A stretch of DNA of 64,000 nt from assembly GCF_029338575.1 (NCBI RefSeq), contig NZ_CP119992.1:1736001-1800000 (forward strand). Reading direction: 5' to 3'. Positions 16,888-26,600 of the stretch are shown here, one piece after another. The stretch is from Halomarina halobia. Its GTDB lineage: Archaea; Halobacteriota; Halobacteria; Halobacteriales; Haloarculaceae. Positions within the stretch are counted from its first letter, which is position 1. Every line of letters starts with the position of its first letter. The notes under the pieces are model-generated. The model saw only the letters and a program-made list of their open reading frames with translations. It did no database searches and was not told the DNA's origin. Both the position numbers and the translations under genes were made by a program.

Positions 16888-19367
16888 TTATCACCGAGAA
16901 GGACAACGCCGCCCGGCGGATCGCCGAGATTCTGAGCGAGGGCGGCGCGAGCGTCGAGCGGCGCAACGGCGTCGCGGTCTACCGCTGGGGCGGGCGGCGC
17001 TGCATCGGGCTGTCGGGACACGTCGTCGGCGTCGACTTCCCCCCCGAGTACGCGGACTGGCGCGACGTCCGGCCCGTCGAACTCGTCGACGCCGAGGTGG
17101 TGAAGACCGAGACGCAGGAGAACATCGTCGCCGCGCTGCGGTCGCTCGCGCGGGAGGCCGACCGGGCCATCGTCGCCACCGACTACGACCGCGAGGGCGA
17201 ACTCATCGGCAAGGAGGCCTACGAACTCGTCCGCGAGGAGGCGGACATCCCCATCCGCCGGGTGCGCTTCTCCTCGATCACCGACCGCGAGGTGCGGGAG
17301 GCGTTCGCCGAACCCGAGGAACTCGACTTCGACCTCGCCGCGGCCGGCGAGGCCCGCCAGATCATCGACCTGATGTGGGGGGCGGCGCTCACGCGCTTCC
17401 TCTCGCTCTCGGCGAAGCAACTCGGCGACGACTTCATCAGCGTCGGGCGGGTGCAGTCGCCGACGCTGAAGCTCATCGTGGACCGCGAGCGCGAGATCGA
17501 GGCGTTCGACCCCGAGGACTACTGGGAGCTGTACGCCGACCTCGCGAAGGAGGCGGGCGCGGCGGACGACGAGTTCGAGGCGCAGTACTTCTTCGAGGGC
17601 GACGACGGCACCGAACAGGAGCGCCTCTGGGACGAGGACGAGGCGACGGCCGCGGACGAGCGCCTCCGCGGGGCGACGTCGGCGGTCGTCGAGTCCGTCC
17701 GCCGCCGCACCCGGACGGACGACCCGCCCGCGCCGTTCAACACGACCCAGTACATCCGCGCGGCCGGGAGCATCGGCTACTCCGCCCAGCGCGCGATGAG
17801 CATCGCCGAGGACCTCTACACGGCGGGGTACGTCACCTACCCGCGGACGGACAACACCGTCTACCCCGACGACCTCGACGAGCGCGAGCTGCTGGAGACG
17901 TTCGCCGGGCACCCCAACTTCGGCGACGACGCGCGCCACCTCCTCGAACGCGACGAGATCGAACCGACCAGCGGCGACAAGCAGACGACCGACCACCCGC
18001 CGATCCACCCCACGGGCGAGTTCCCGACGGAGCTCACAGACGACGAGTGGGAGGTGTACGAGCTCGTCGTGCGGCGCTTCTTCGCCACCGTGGCCGAGCC
18101 GGCGACGTGGGCGCACCTGCGGGTCGTCGCCGAGGCCAACGGCTGCCGGCTGAAGGCGAACGGGAAGCGCCTCGTCGACCCCGGCTACCACGCCGTCTAT
18201 CCCTACCTCTCGACGACCGAGAACTACGTCCCCGAGGTCGAGGAGGGCGAGCGGCTGGACGTGACCGAGGTGCGACTGGACGCGAAGCAGACCCAGCCGC
18301 CCCGGCGCCGGGGGCAGTCGCGGCTCATCGAGACCATGGAGTCCATGGGGGTCGGAACGAAGGCCACTCGGCACGGGACCCTCCAGAAGCTCTACGACCG
18401 GGGCTACATCGAGGGCGATCCGCCCCGCCCGACGAAGCTGGCGATGGGCGTCGTCGAGGCGGCCGAGCGGTTCGCCGACCTGGTCGTGAGCGAGGAGATG
18501 ACCGCCCAGTTAGAGCAGGACATGACCGCCATCGCGGACGGCGAGGCGACCCTCGACGACGTGACCGACGAGTCGCGGGACATCTTGAAGCGCGTGTTCG
18601 CCGACCTCCACGACTCGCGCGAGGAGATCGGCAAACACCTCCGCGCGTCGCTCAAGGCCGACAAGGTGCTCGGGCCGTGTCCGGAGTGCGGGAGCGACCT
18701 GCTCGTCCGCCGCTCGCGCTGGGGGTCGTACTTCGTCGGCTGCGACGGCTACCCCGACTGCGAGTACACGCTCCCCCTGCCCAACCGCGGCGAGCCGATG
18801 GTGCTCGACGAGCGCTGTGAGGAGCACGACCTGAAGCACGTGAAGATGCTCGCCGGGCGGAACACGTTCACCCACGGCTGCCCGCGCTGCCGCGCCGAGG
18901 AGGCCGACGAGACGGAGGATCGGGTGATCGGGGCCTGTCCCGACTGCGGTCCGGAGGAGGGGGGTGAACTCGCCATCAAGACGCTCCGCTCCGGCTCGCG
19001 ACTCGTGGGCTGCACGCGCTATCCGGAGTGTGAGTACTCCCTTCCCCTCCCGCGCCGGGGGGAGATCGAGGTACTCGACGAGCGCTGCGAGGAGCACGAC
19101 CTGCCCGAACTCGTCGTCCACAACGGGGACCCGTGGGAGCTCGGCTGCCCCATCTGCAACTTCGCGGAGTACAAGGCGCGGCGGGCCGCCCGCGCGATCG
19201 AGGACCTCGACGGCGTCGGGAGGAAGACCGCGGAGAAGCTCGCGGCGGTCGGCATCGAGAGCCTCGACGACCTCCGGACGGCGGAGGCCGACGAGGTGGC
19301 CGCGGAGGTCCAGGGCGTGAGCGCGGACCGGATCCGCGAGTGGCAGACGGAGGCGAGCGCCGGCTGA
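16878..19367 (+). CDS. topA: Type IA DNA topoisomerase I
   Basis: An 829-residue topoisomerase I that relaxes negative supercoils by single-strand passage. The GTG at 16878 is chosen because it yields the family start [19 protein letters not shown], the beginning of the Toprim domain. The Toprim acidic motif is [17 protein letters not shown]. The catalytic tyrosine is Tyr321 in [14 protein letters not shown]. Topo_C4 zinc fingers follow: CPECGSDLL with [19 protein letters not shown] with CPRC, then CPDC with [14 protein letters not shown] helix-hairpin-helix region ([20 protein letters not shown]) closes the protein, as in other haloarchaeal TopA. Confidence 0.95.
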   Translation: MELIITEKDNAARRIAEILSEGGASVERRNGVAVYRWGGRRCIGLSGHVVGVDFPPEYADWRDVRPVELVDAEVVKTETQENIVAALRSLAREADRAIVATDYDREGELIGKEAYELVREEADIPIRRVRFSSITDREVREAFAEPEELDFDLAAAGEARQIIDLMWGAALTRFLSLSAKQLGDDFISVGRVQSPTLKLIVDREREIEAFDPEDYWELYADLAKEAGAADDEFEAQYFFEGDDGTEQERLWDEDEATAADERLRGATSAVVESVRRRTRTDDPPAPFNTTQYIRAAGSIGYSAQRAMSIAEDLYTAGYVTYPRTDNTVYPDDLDERELLETFAGHPNFGDDARHLLERDEIEPTSGDKQTTDHPPIHPTGEFPTELTDDEWEVYELVVRRFFATVAEPATWAHLRVVAEANGCRLKANGKRLVDPGYHAVYPYLSTTENYVPEVEEGERLDVTEVRLDAKQTQPPRRRGQSRLIETMESMGVGTKATRHGTLQKLYDRGYIEGDPPRPTKLAMGVVEAAERFADLVVSEEMTAQLEQDMTAIADGEATLDDVTDESRDILKRVFADLHDSREEIGKHLRASLKADKVLGPCPECGSDLLVRRSRWGSYFVGCDGYPDCEYTLPLPNRGEPMVLDERCEEHDLKHVKMLAGRNTFTHGCPRCRAEEADETEDRVIGACPDCGPEEGGELAIKTLRSGSRLVGCTRYPECEYSLPLPRRGEIEVLDERCEEHDLPELVVHNGDPWELGCPICNFAEYKARRAARAIEDLDGVGRKTAEKLAAVGIESLDDLRTAEADEVAAEVQGVSADRIREWQTEASAG

Positions 19368-19426
19368 CGCTTCCCCGGGGTTTCGCGTTCCGAAGCGGTT
19401 TTGTCCGGCGGTCGGGACGGACAGGT

Positions 19427-20140
19427 ATGAACGCGTGGGCGAACTGGGATCACGTCGTCAAGGTAGACCCGGACAAGGCCCTCCCGGAGGGAGTCACGTA
19501 CGAGGACATCCGCGCGACGGGCACCGACGCCATCGTCGTCGGCGGGACGACGGGCATGACCGAGGAGAAGATGCGCCGGGTCGTCGAGGCGTGCGGGGAG
19601 TCCGACGCTCCGGTGTACATCGAGCCGAGCCACTCGGGCGCGGTCGTCCACTCCGACCGCCTCGACGGCTACCTCGTCCCCGTCGTCTTCAACGCCGGCG
19701 ACGTGGCGTGGATCACCGGCGCGCACAAGGAGTGGGCGCGCATCGACCCCGACATCGACTGGGAGCACACGACCACCGAGGCGTACATCGTGCTCAATCC
19801 CGAGGCGTCGGTGGCGGAGTACACCCAGGCCGACTGCGACCTCGAAGCCGACGAGGTGGCGGCGTACGCCACCGTGGCCGAGCGGATGTTCGGCCAGGAG
19901 ATCGTCTACGTCGAGTACTCGGGCACGCTCGGCGATCCAGGGATCGTCGGTGCGGCCCGCGACGCGCTCGACGAGGCGACGCTGTTCTACGGCGGCGGCG
20001 TCCGCGACTACGACTCCGCCTACCGGATGGCCGAGCAGGCGGACGTCGTGATCGTCGGGGACCTCGTTCACGACGAGGGCATCGAGGCGGTGGAGGAGAC
20101 CGTCCGCGGCGCGAAGGAGGCCGCCCGCGTCAGCCGGTAG
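19427..20140 (+). CDS. Geranylgeranylglyceryl phosphate synthase
   Basis: A 237-residue TIM-barrel prenyltransferase that joins sn-glycerol-1-phosphate to geranylgeranyl diphosphate, the first committed step of archaeal ether lipids. Signatures are [14 protein letters not shown] at the start, [19 protein letters not shown], the phosphate-binding [10 protein letters not shown], the [14 protein letters not shown] motif and the terminal [20 protein letters not shown]. The haloarchaeal class is shorter than the bacterial PcrB-like one and matches here. The ATG at 19427 follows topA by 60 bp in the same direction; the topA frame does not overlap. Confidence 0.93.
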   Translation: MNAWANWDHVVKVDPDKALPEGVTYEDIRATGTDAIVVGGTTGMTEEKMRRVVEACGESDAPVYIEPSHSGAVVHSDRLDGYLVPVVFNAGDVAWITGAHKEWARIDPDIDWEHTTTEAYIVLNPEASVAEYTQADCDLEADEVAAYATVAERMFGQEIVYVEYSGTLGDPGIVGAARDALDEATLFYGGGVRDYDSAYRMAEQADVVIVGDLVHDEGIEAVEETVRGAKEAARVSR

Positions 20141-20349
20141 ACGTCGGCAGGGTCGACAGGCGTCGGGAGCCACGAGCGTCGAGATCGGCGACTCCTCGCC
20201 GTGACGCCACTGGGCGGCGACTCCCGCCCCACGGCGAGTTTCGCCACCCGTTTATATTATTTGAATTATACTCAATTCCTGAAATTGACGGCGTGTGCCA
20301 CATATGTCAGGGGAAATCATTATTATGGGATGCCGACGCACACCCACCA

Positions 20350-20991
20350 ATGAGTATCGTCGCCGCGTATCGTACGTCCTCTCCGGAACTGGTGTTGGCG
20401 ACGGCGGTGACGACGGTTCCCGAGGTGAAACTCGACGTGGCGCACGCCGTGTCGACGGATCGCGGCCGACCGACGTGGTTCCTCTGGGCCGACGGGACCG
20501 ACCTCGACGCCTTCGAGTGTGCGATGGCCGACGACCCGACGGTGACCGACGTCGAGCGGATGCGGGAGGTGGCCGACGCGCGGCTGTACACGTTACAGGT
20601 GACGCGGGCGGCGAGCGTCTACGCCGACTCGCGGTGGTCCGACCTCGACGCCAGCAACTACGCCTCGCGGTTCCGGGACGGCTGGTGGAACTCGGTGACG
20701 CGCTTCGCCGACCGGGGAACGCTCGACGCCTACCTCGCGTTCCTCGATCAGCGCGACGTCACCGTCGAACTCGACGACGTGTTCGTCACGCTCGCCTCGA
20801 ACGGCGAGCGCCCGCTGACCCGCTGTCAGCGGGAGACGGTCGAGTTCGCCTACCGCCGCGGGTTCTTCGAGATCCCCCGCGAGGCGACGATGAGCGACCT
20901 CGCCGACGAGTTCGACGTCTCGGAACAGGCCATCAGCCAGCGGCTCCGGCGCGCCTACGCCCGACTGGTCGAATCCGAAGTGGTCGAATAA
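20350..20991 (+). CDS. Bacterio-opsin-activator-type HTH regulator
   Basis: A 213-residue regulator of the haloarchaeal Bat family. The N-terminal 140 residues form a Bat/GAF-like module (MSIVAAYRTSSPELVLATAV, a TWFLWADGTDLDAFECAMAD segment). The C-terminal HTH_10 domain has LTRCQRETVEFAYRRGFFEIPRE and the recognition helix region MSDLADEFDVSEQAISQRLR (about 183-202). Such proteins activate bacterio-opsin or stress genes, but most are uncharacterised. The upstream region (20250-20330) is strikingly AT-rich, and an ATCATTATTATGG stretch about 25-30 bp before the ATG is a likely promoter. Confidence 0.9.
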   Translation: MSIVAAYRTSSPELVLATAVTTVPEVKLDVAHAVSTDRGRPTWFLWADGTDLDAFECAMADDPTVTDVERMREVADARLYTLQVTRAASVYADSRWSDLDASNYASRFRDGWWNSVTRFADRGTLDAYLAFLDQRDVTVELDDVFVTLASNGERPLTRCQRETVEFAYRRGFFEIPREATMSDLADEFDVSEQAISQRLRRAYARLVESEVVE

Positions 20992-21030
20992 ATCGACCCA
21001 CTTTAACCCGCCCGGGGGAAACGGGGCCGT

Positions 21031-22335
21031 ATGGAGAACCGCACGTACACCGCGGACGCCGAACCGGGCGAGCGGGTGACCGTCGCCGGTTGGGTGCACG
21101 AACTCCGCGACCTCGGTGGCATCGCCTTTCTCATCCTCCGGGACAAGACCGGGAAGATACAGGTCAAGTTCGCGAAGGACGAGATGGACGACGACCTCGT
21201 CGAGGCCGGGACGAGCGTCTCCCGCGAGTCGGTCGTGACGGTCGTCGGCACCGTCGAGGAGGAGCCGCGCGCCCCCACCGGCGTCGAGGTCGTCCCCGAG
21301 TCGGTCGAGGTCGTCGCGCCCGCCGACCCCGAACTCCCGCTCGACCCCTCCGGGAAGGTCGACGCCGAACTCCCCACGCGGCTCGACAACCGCACGCTCG
21401 ACCTCCGGCGGGACGAGGCGAAGGCGATCTTCGAGATCCGCGCCGAGATCCTCCGCGCCGTGCGCGAGTACTTCCGCGAGGTCGGCGCGACCGAGATCAA
21501 CACGCCGAAGATCGTCGCCACCGGCACCGAGGGCGGCACCGAGCTCTTCCCGATCACCTACTTCGGCGAGGAGGCGTTCATGAACCAGAGCCCACAGCTG
21601 TTCAAGCAGCTGATGGTCGGCTCCGGGCTGGAGCGCGTCTTCGAGATCGGCCCCATCTTCCGCGCCGAGGAGCACAACACGCCGCGGCACCTCAACGAGG
21701 CCACCTCGATCGACTTCGAGAGCGCCTTCATCGACCACCGGGAGGCGATGGACGTCTGCGAGGGGGCGGTTCGCGCCGCCTACGAGGCGGTCGACGAGAA
21801 CTGCCGGGAGCAGCTCGAACTCCTCGGGCTCGCCGACGAGTTCGAGGCCCCCGAGGGGGCGTTCCCGCGGCTCTCCTACGGAGAGGCCATCGAGCGCGTC
21901 AACGCGACGGGCGAGCTCGACGAGCAACTCGTCTGGGGCGACGACCTCTCGACGGAGGCCGAGAAGGCCCTCGGGCGGGACGTCGGCGGCCACTACTTCG
22001 TCACCGACTGGCCGAGCGAGATCAAGCCGTTCTACATCAAGGACCACGACGACGACGAGGCGCTCTCGACCGGCTTCGACCTGATGCACCCGCGCATGGA
22101 ACTCGTCTCGGGCGGGCAGCGCGAGCACCGCTACGACGAGCTCGTCGCGGGCTTCGAACAGCAGGGCCTCGACCCGGACGCCTTCGAGTACTACACGAAG
22201 ATGTTCCGCTACGGCATGCCGCCCCACGCCGGCTTCGGGCTGGGCGCGGAGCGCCTGCTCATGACCGTCCTCGGGCTCGAGAACATCCGCGAGGCCGTCC
22301 TCTTCCCGCGGGATCGCCAGCGGCTGAGTCCGTAG
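21031..22335 (+). CDS. aspS: Aspartyl-tRNA synthetase, probably non-discriminating
   Basis: A 434-residue archaeal class IIb synthetase. The N-terminal OB-fold anticodon domain has [20 protein letters not shown]. The catalytic core carries motif 2 [20 protein letters not shown] and motif 3 [20 protein letters not shown], with the Asp-binding loop EGGTELFPI. His23 (in GWVHE) and Pro82 (in RAPTGVEV) occupy positions that, in archaeal AspRSs, distinguish non-discriminating enzymes (His, Pro) from discriminating ones (Trp, Lys). The enzyme would therefore also charge tRNA(Asn) with Asp for GatCAB. The last 35 bp of the gene region are duplicated just downstream. Confidence 0.95.
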   Translation: MENRTYTADAEPGERVTVAGWVHELRDLGGIAFLILRDKTGKIQVKFAKDEMDDDLVEAGTSVSRESVVTVVGTVEEEPRAPTGVEVVPESVEVVAPADPELPLDPSGKVDAELPTRLDNRTLDLRRDEAKAIFEIRAEILRAVREYFREVGATEINTPKIVATGTEGGTELFPITYFGEEAFMNQSPQLFKQLMVGSGLERVFEIGPIFRAEEHNTPRHLNEATSIDFESAFIDHREAMDVCEGAVRAAYEAVDENCREQLELLGLADEFEAPEGAFPRLSYGEAIERVNATGELDEQLVWGDDLSTEAEKALGRDVGGHYFVTDWPSEIKPFYIKDHDDDEALSTGFDLMHPRMELVSGGQREHRYDELVAGFEQQGLDPDAFEYYTKMFRYGMPPHAGFGLGAERLLMTVLGLENIREAVLFPRDRQRLSP

Positions 22336-22419
22336 GACGAAGCCGTCGGGAGCCAGCGAGAGGAGCGCCAGCGACTCTCGCCCAGATCGCCAGCGGCTGA
22401 GTCCCTAGGAGAAAGCCGT
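22312..22419. repeat. Imperfect direct duplication of the aspS 3' end
   Basis: A 35-bp segment covering the last aspS codons and stop (22312-22346) recurs at 22385-22419 with three mismatches, a period of 73 bp. The interval includes a hairpin GCGAGAG...CTCTCGC (22356-22362 with 22375-22381). The second copy runs almost to the stop codon of the PIN gene. A similar arrangement follows dcd (period 71 bp). Confidence 0.8.
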
Positions 22420-22421
22420 AG

Positions 22422-22934
22422 TCAGCCGGCCGCGTCGTCGATCAACTCGTACGCCCGCTCCCGAAGCTCGCCGGTCGTGTGGAGTCCGTGCGCGTCGATC
22501 CGGCGGACGAGTGCCCTCGCCTCGTCCGGGTCGAGACGGGACGTCTCGACGGCGCGAACGACGACGCCGATGGTCCCCGTGACGGCCGCGTCGAGACCGC
22601 GGGCGACGGTTCTGACGCGGCGGTCGTCCGAGACGACCGCCACGCGATCGCCGCGCGCGTCGACGCGGCGAACGAGTCCGACGATCTGCGCGTCGCCGGT
22701 CACCTCGTCGTCGCCGAGGATCGAGAGCGCGGCGTCTCGAAACGGAACGTCGTCCACGACGCGCACGCGCTCGTTCGCCGTGAATCGCTCGACCTGCGAC
22801 CGCGCCGGTTCCGTCGTCACCTCTCCCAGGACTTCGCTCGGGATCGTCAGCTCCCCGTCCAGACAGTGTAGCACGTCGAGCTCGCGGGCAGTTCCCAGCG
22901 AGATGAGGGTCGTGGCGTCGAGGAGGACGATCAC
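22422..22934 (-). CDS. PIN-domain protein, putative VapC-like toxin
   Basis: A 170-residue PIN-domain protein. The GTG at 22934 gives MIVLLDATTLISLG, with the first conserved Asp of the nuclease site. Further acidic residues lie in TIPSEVLGEV, in DAQIVGLVRR and in the motif VAVVSDDRRVRTVARGL near the C-terminus. The start overlaps the stop of the upstream UPF0175 gene (GTGA), which is typical of toxin-antitoxin operons with the antitoxin first. PIN toxins cleave RNA. The pairing and domain make a type II module likely; activity is not shown by the sequence. Confidence 0.82.
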   Translation of the reverse strand: MIVLLDATTLISLGTARELDVLHCLDGELTIPSEVLGEVTTEPARSQVERFTANERVRVVDDVPFRDAALSILGDDEVTGDAQIVGLVRRVDARGDRVAVVSDDRRVRTVARGLDAAVTGTIGVVVRAVETSRLDPDEARALVRRIDAHGLHTTGELRERAYELIDDAAG

Positions 22935-23233
22935 AGTTCGCTCGCGTCCCGAACGTCCTCCTCCAGTTCCTCCGGCGTCAGTTGCGTCGTGAGGTTTCGA
23001 TCGCGCGCGATCTCGAACCACTCGCCGAGCGAAACGCCGGCCACGCGGGCCGCCTGATTCACCGATAGCTCCCCCGACAGGTAGCGTTCGGCGGCGACGC
23101 GGATCCGGAGCTCTCGCAGCCCCTCGCCGAGTGCCTTTCGTATCGTCGTACTCCGATCCTCGCCGAGAAGTTCCGCGACCTCTTCGAGCGAATCCACGTC
23201 CTCGTCCGGGATGCGGGCGCTTATCGACGGCAT
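22931..23233 (-). CDS. UPF0175 family antitoxin-like protein
   Basis: A 100-residue protein. Residues 1-45 (SARIPDEDVDSLEEVAELLG, then RSTTIRKALGEGL) look like a ribbon-helix-helix DNA-binding segment. The UPF0175 core LSGELSVNQAARVAGVSLGE (about 52-71) forms a predicted helix-turn-helix. Known and predicted UPF0175 proteins accompany PIN-domain genes, as here with a 4-bp overlap, so it would be the antitoxin and autorepressor. The ATG at 23233 (MPSISARI) is preferred over a GTG nine bases upstream. A TATA-like GTATACAC stretch lies just before it. Confidence 0.82.
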   Translation of the reverse strand: MPSISARIPDEDVDSLEEVAELLGEDRSTTIRKALGEGLRELRIRVAAERYLSGELSVNQAARVAGVSLGEWFEIARDRNLTTQLTPEELEEDVRDASEL

Positions 23234-23308
23234 TGTATACACAGTACTACAGCGTATTCGCTTAAACGAGTGTCGATGGGACGAGACGGGGTGTCGAAAC
23301 GTCCCGCC

Positions 23309-23836
23309 CTAGGCCGTCGCCTTCGCCGTCCCGAGGACCTTCTCAGCGTACTCCTTCGCCGTGAGGATGCCCTCGTCGTACTCGGCGGCCCACGCGACGG
23401 GGATCTCGTACTCGCCAGCCGGTTCGCCCTCGTAGAGCACGGTCGCGGCGAGCGGGCGCGGGTCGTCGACCGACCGCGCGTACGCGGCGTAGACGCCCGC
23501 GACGTCGCCGAGCGCGTGCGCGAGGCCGGTCTCGTCGAACGAGCCGAGCGCGTGATCGAGAGAGTGCCTCTCGTCGCCCTGTTCGAGGCGCTCGACCGCG
23601 ACTGCGCGCGCTTCGAGCGCCCCCCGGAACCCCTCCACGTCGGACACCTCCCCGGGGGCGTCCTCGATACCCCGCTTCGCGATGGACGTCTTCCGGGTGA
23701 CGGGGAGGTCGGGCGTCAGTTCGCTCACCGGCGGCTCCTTTGCGTGTCGCTGCGATCCCTCGGCCGGGAGTCGGACCCGCTCCGCGCACCCGGCGATCGG
23801 GAGGACGACGAGGGGGAGGAAGTCGCGTCGGCGCAC
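23309..23836 (-). CDS. Tat-dependent lipoprotein of unknown function
   Basis: A 175-residue protein starting MRRRDFLPLVVLPIAGCAER. The RRDFL twin-arginine motif, short hydrophobic stretch and lipobox PIAGC (Cys17) mark a Tat-exported lipoprotein anchored outside the cell. The mature part is acidic with a Gly/Asp-rich middle and a C-terminal stretch VAWAAEYDEGILTAKEYAEK. I recognise no functional domain. It sits between the toxin-antitoxin pair and the antiporter gene, divergent from the latter, with no clear partner. Confidence 0.8.
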   Translation of the reverse strand: MRRRDFLPLVVLPIAGCAERVRLPAEGSQRHAKEPPVSELTPDLPVTRKTSIAKRGIEDAPGEVSDVEGFRGALEARAVAVERLEQGDERHSLDHALGSFDETGLAHALGDVAGVYAAYARSVDDPRPLAATVLYEGEPAGEYEIPVAWAAEYDEGILTAKEYAEKVLGTAKATA

Positions 23837-24020
23837 GCGGGGAAAGTCGGCCGGAAGGCGGAAAAGCGTGCGCCCGGCAGTCGCGAGATCCCTGCCGCTC
23901 GTGCGAACGACGCCGTCCGCCGTACCGTCGCGACGATAGTGGAGGCCCCGAGGCGGAGGCCTCGGGCGGTGACGCCCGGCGGACAGTATATTTCAGTCGG
24001 GCCGTCGTAGGTTCGAAGAC

Positions 24021-25280
24021 ATGGCGTTGGCGCAGTACGATCTCGTGTTGGTGCTGGTGGGACTCGTCGTCCTCGGCGTGGTGCTGCTGCCCCAGCGCGT
24101 GGCCGAGCGACCCGTCTCGCTGCCGATCCTCGCGCTCGCCTTCGGCGCGGTCGTCTTCTCGCTACCCCTCGGACTCCCCGCGCCCGATCCGATCGAATAC
24201 GGCGACGCCGCCGAACGCCTAGCGGAGTTGGGGGTCATCGTCGCCCTGATGGGCGCTGGGCTGAAGATCGATCGACCCGTGAGCTGGCCGGCCTGGAGTT
24301 CCGCCGTCCGACTGCTCGCCGTGACGATGCCGCTCACCATCGCCGCCGCCGCGGTGCTCGGCTGGGGCGTGCTCGGGTTCGCGGTGCCGACCGCGATGCT
24401 GCTCGGGGCGGTCGTCGCCCCCACCGACCCCGTCCTCGCCTCGGAGGTGCAGGTGAAGGATCCCGGGGAGGGCTACGAGGACGAACCGACGCCCGAGCAG
24501 GCGGGGATGGGCCACGAGGTTCGCTTCGCGCTCACCACCGAGGCGGGGCTGAACGACGGCCTCGCGTTCCCCTTCACCTACCTCGCGATCCTGTTCGCGC
24601 TGGTCGGCCTCGCGCCGGGGAACTGGGCGGGCGAGTGGGCGATCGTCTACGTCGGCTACAAGATCCTCGTCGGCTTCCTGATGGGCGCGGCCGCCGGGTA
24701 CGTCGTCGCGCGGCTCGTCTTCGCGACGCAGGCCGAGACGCGGCTCGGAATCTCGCTGGCGGGGCTCGAGGCGCTCGCCGCGACGCTGCTGGTGTACGGG
24801 CTGACCGAGCTCGTCGGCGGCTACGGCTTCATCGCCGTCTTCGTCGCCGCGGTCGTGATCCGAGACTACGAGCGCGGCCACGAGTACGACGACGCGCTCC
24901 ACGCGGCCGCGGAGATGACCGAGTACGTGGTGATGGTGGCCGTGATGGTGCTGTTCGGCGGCGCGCTCGCGACCGGTCTCCTCGACCCACTCACCGTCGA
25001 GGCGGCCCTGATCGGTCTCGCGCTCGTCTTTCTCGTGCGGCCGCTCGCCGGCGCGGTGGGGCTGCTCGGGTTCGATCGCGATCCGCGCGAGCGTGCCGCC
25101 ATCGCCTTCTTCGGCATCCGCGGCATCGGGTCGTTCTACTACCTCGCCTACGGACTGAACCAGGCCCCGTTCCCGGACGCCGACTCCCTGTGGGCGCTCG
25201 TCGGCTTCGTCGTGCTCGTCTCGGTCGTCGTCCACGGGATCACGGCGACGCCGGTGATGAACCGGCTCGAAACCGAGTAG
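24021..25280 (+). CDS. CPA1-type sodium/proton antiporter (NhaP-like)
   Basis: A 419-residue polytopic membrane protein with about 12 hydrophobic helices from LVLVLVGLVVLGVVLLPQRV to FVVLVSVVVHGITATPVMN. CPA1 signatures are MLLGAVVAPTDPVLASEVQV (the TDP-containing helix 4 region) and LTTEAGLNDGLAFPFTYLA (the ND ion-binding motif, helix 5). GIRGIGSFYYLAYGL is the typical late motif. Members exchange Na+ (or K+) for H+, here for pH and salt homeostasis. No regulatory C-terminal domain is present. It is followed by a hairpin-rich intergenic stretch. Confidence 0.92.
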   Translation: MALAQYDLVLVLVGLVVLGVVLLPQRVAERPVSLPILALAFGAVVFSLPLGLPAPDPIEYGDAAERLAELGVIVALMGAGLKIDRPVSWPAWSSAVRLLAVTMPLTIAAAAVLGWGVLGFAVPTAMLLGAVVAPTDPVLASEVQVKDPGEGYEDEPTPEQAGMGHEVRFALTTEAGLNDGLAFPFTYLAILFALVGLAPGNWAGEWAIVYVGYKILVGFLMGAAAGYVVARLVFATQAETRLGISLAGLEALAATLLVYGLTELVGGYGFIAVFVAAVVIRDYERGHEYDDALHAAAEMTEYVVMVAVMVLFGGALATGLLDPLTVEAALIGLALVFLVRPLAGAVGLLGFDRDPRERAAIAFFGIRGIGSFYYLAYGLNQAPFPDADSLWALVGFVVLVSVVVHGITATPVMNRLETE

Positions 25281-25718
25281 CGACGAGCTACCGCGGCGAG
25301 CGCCCTGGCGGCGCGTGTCCCGCAGCGGCCCGGGAGCGGCCGTTCCGGCCGCTCGTCCGCAGCCGTCGACCCCGGGACCGCGCCCCCCGTCTCGGTAGCC
25401 CGGCCACTGCCGGGCGAAGACATACCACGTTCGACGCCCGCGGACTACGCGGGGCGTCGAAAATCGTGTGCCATCCGCCCCTGCTTCGTGCTCGTCGGCG
25501 GGCGCGGCCTCGTGCCAGACCGCGCCCGCCGATCCGTTCTACGTGACGTCGACCGGGAGCGCAGCCGACCGTCGACCGGCTGGTCACGACTGCCATCGCC
25601 GGGCGGACCGGTCGCGAACGCGCCCGCTCGCCACCGGGGGACTCGACGAAGCGCCCCGGATCGCCGGGGACGAACTGTAAGATTCAAGCGCGCGAGCGTC
25701 CGAGTCGGTGACGGAACC
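25281..25718. other. Hairpin-rich intergenic region after the antiporter gene
   Basis: This 438-bp gap has no gene I can support. It contains several inverted repeats. GAGCGGCC and GGCCGCTC lie near 25336-25356. GCCCGGC and GCCGGGC lie near 25398-25415. TTCGACGCCCGCG (25430-25442) pairs with CGCGGGGCGTCGAA (about 25448-25461, one bulged G). A 12-bp perfect stem pairs CGGCGGGCGCGG (25496-25507) with CCGCGCCCGCCG (25520-25531). The first may end antiporter transcripts. The pantoate kinase promoter lies at the right end. Confidence 0.55.
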
Positions 25719-26555
25719 ATGCCAGCGCGCGCGTTCGTCCCCGGCCACGTCACCGGTTTCTTCAGCGCTCACCCGCACGACGATCCCGCGCGCGCGGGAT
25801 CGCGGGGGGCGGGCCTCGCGCTCTCCGACGGCGTCCGGGTGACGGTCACCCCCGCCGACCGGACGACGGTGCGGGTGAACGGCGAGCGCACGACGATGGC
25901 GGCCGTGACGAACGCGCTCGCGCGACTCGGCGTCGACGCGCGCGTGGAGTGCGAGACGGCGCTCCCGGTGAGCGCCGGCTTCGGCGTCTCGGGCGCGTGC
26001 GCGCTCGGGGCGGCGCTCGCCGCGGACGCCCGCGCGCCGTCGCACCCAGACCTCCGCCCGCGGACGGAGAACGAACTCGTCGCGGTCGCACACGCCGCCG
26101 AGGTGGAGGCCGGGACCGGCCTCGGCGACGTGGTCGCGCAGGCCCGCGGCGGTGTCCCCCTCCGCCTCGAACCCGGCGCGCCGCCCCACGGCCGCCTCGA
26201 CGGCCTGCCGGGATGCCCCGAGGTGGAGTACGTCACCTTCGGCGGCCTCGACACCGCGGAGATCATCACGGGCGACACGACCCGGCTCACCCGCGCGGGC
26301 GAGGCCGCCCTCGCCCGCCTCCTCGACGACCCCACCCTCGACACCTTCATGGCCGCCTCGCGGGCGTTCGCGCGGGAGGCCGACCTGCTGACCGACCGCG
26401 TCGAGGCGACCGTCGAGGACGTGCGGAGCGCGGGCGGCGAGGCGGCGATGGCGATGCTCGGCCGGACGGTGTTCGCGCTCGGCGACGGGCTGAGCGAGGC
26501 GGGGTACGACGAGGCGCGGTCCTGCCGCGTGACGGGCGGCGCGACCCGGCTGTGA
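25719..26555 (+). CDS. Pantoate kinase (archaeal CoA pathway)
   Basis: A 278-residue GHMP-superfamily kinase that phosphorylates pantoate with ATP in archaeal CoA synthesis. The N-terminus MPARAFVPGHVTGFFSAH has the PGHVTGFF signature of archaeal pantoate kinase. The GHMP ATP loop is LPVSAGFGVSGACALGAAL (82-100). GTGLGDVVAQARGGVPLRL is another family motif. Forty-five bp downstream in the same direction lies the next pathway enzyme, phosphopantothenate synthetase. The ATG at 25719 begins the conserved N-terminus; upstream open frame is not homologous. Confidence 0.93.
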   Translation: MPARAFVPGHVTGFFSAHPHDDPARAGSRGAGLALSDGVRVTVTPADRTTVRVNGERTTMAAVTNALARLGVDARVECETALPVSAGFGVSGACALGAALAADARAPSHPDLRPRTENELVAVAHAAEVEAGTGLGDVVAQARGGVPLRLEPGAPPHGRLDGLPGCPEVEYVTFGGLDTAEIITGDTTRLTRAGEAALARLLDDPTLDTFMAASRAFAREADLLTDRVEATVEDVRSAGGEAAMAMLGRTVFALGDGLSEAGYDEARSCRVTGGATRL

Positions 26556-26600
26556 GTCCGAGAGCGCGGCGCTTTTCACCCCCTCTCGCAAATCCCGCCC

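Noticed and set aside
25281..25718. Protein gene between the antiporter and pantoate kinase genes
   Set aside because: Open frames exist on both strands, but their composition (Arg/Pro/Ser-rich) is that of non-coding high-GC DNA and strong hairpins interrupt them.
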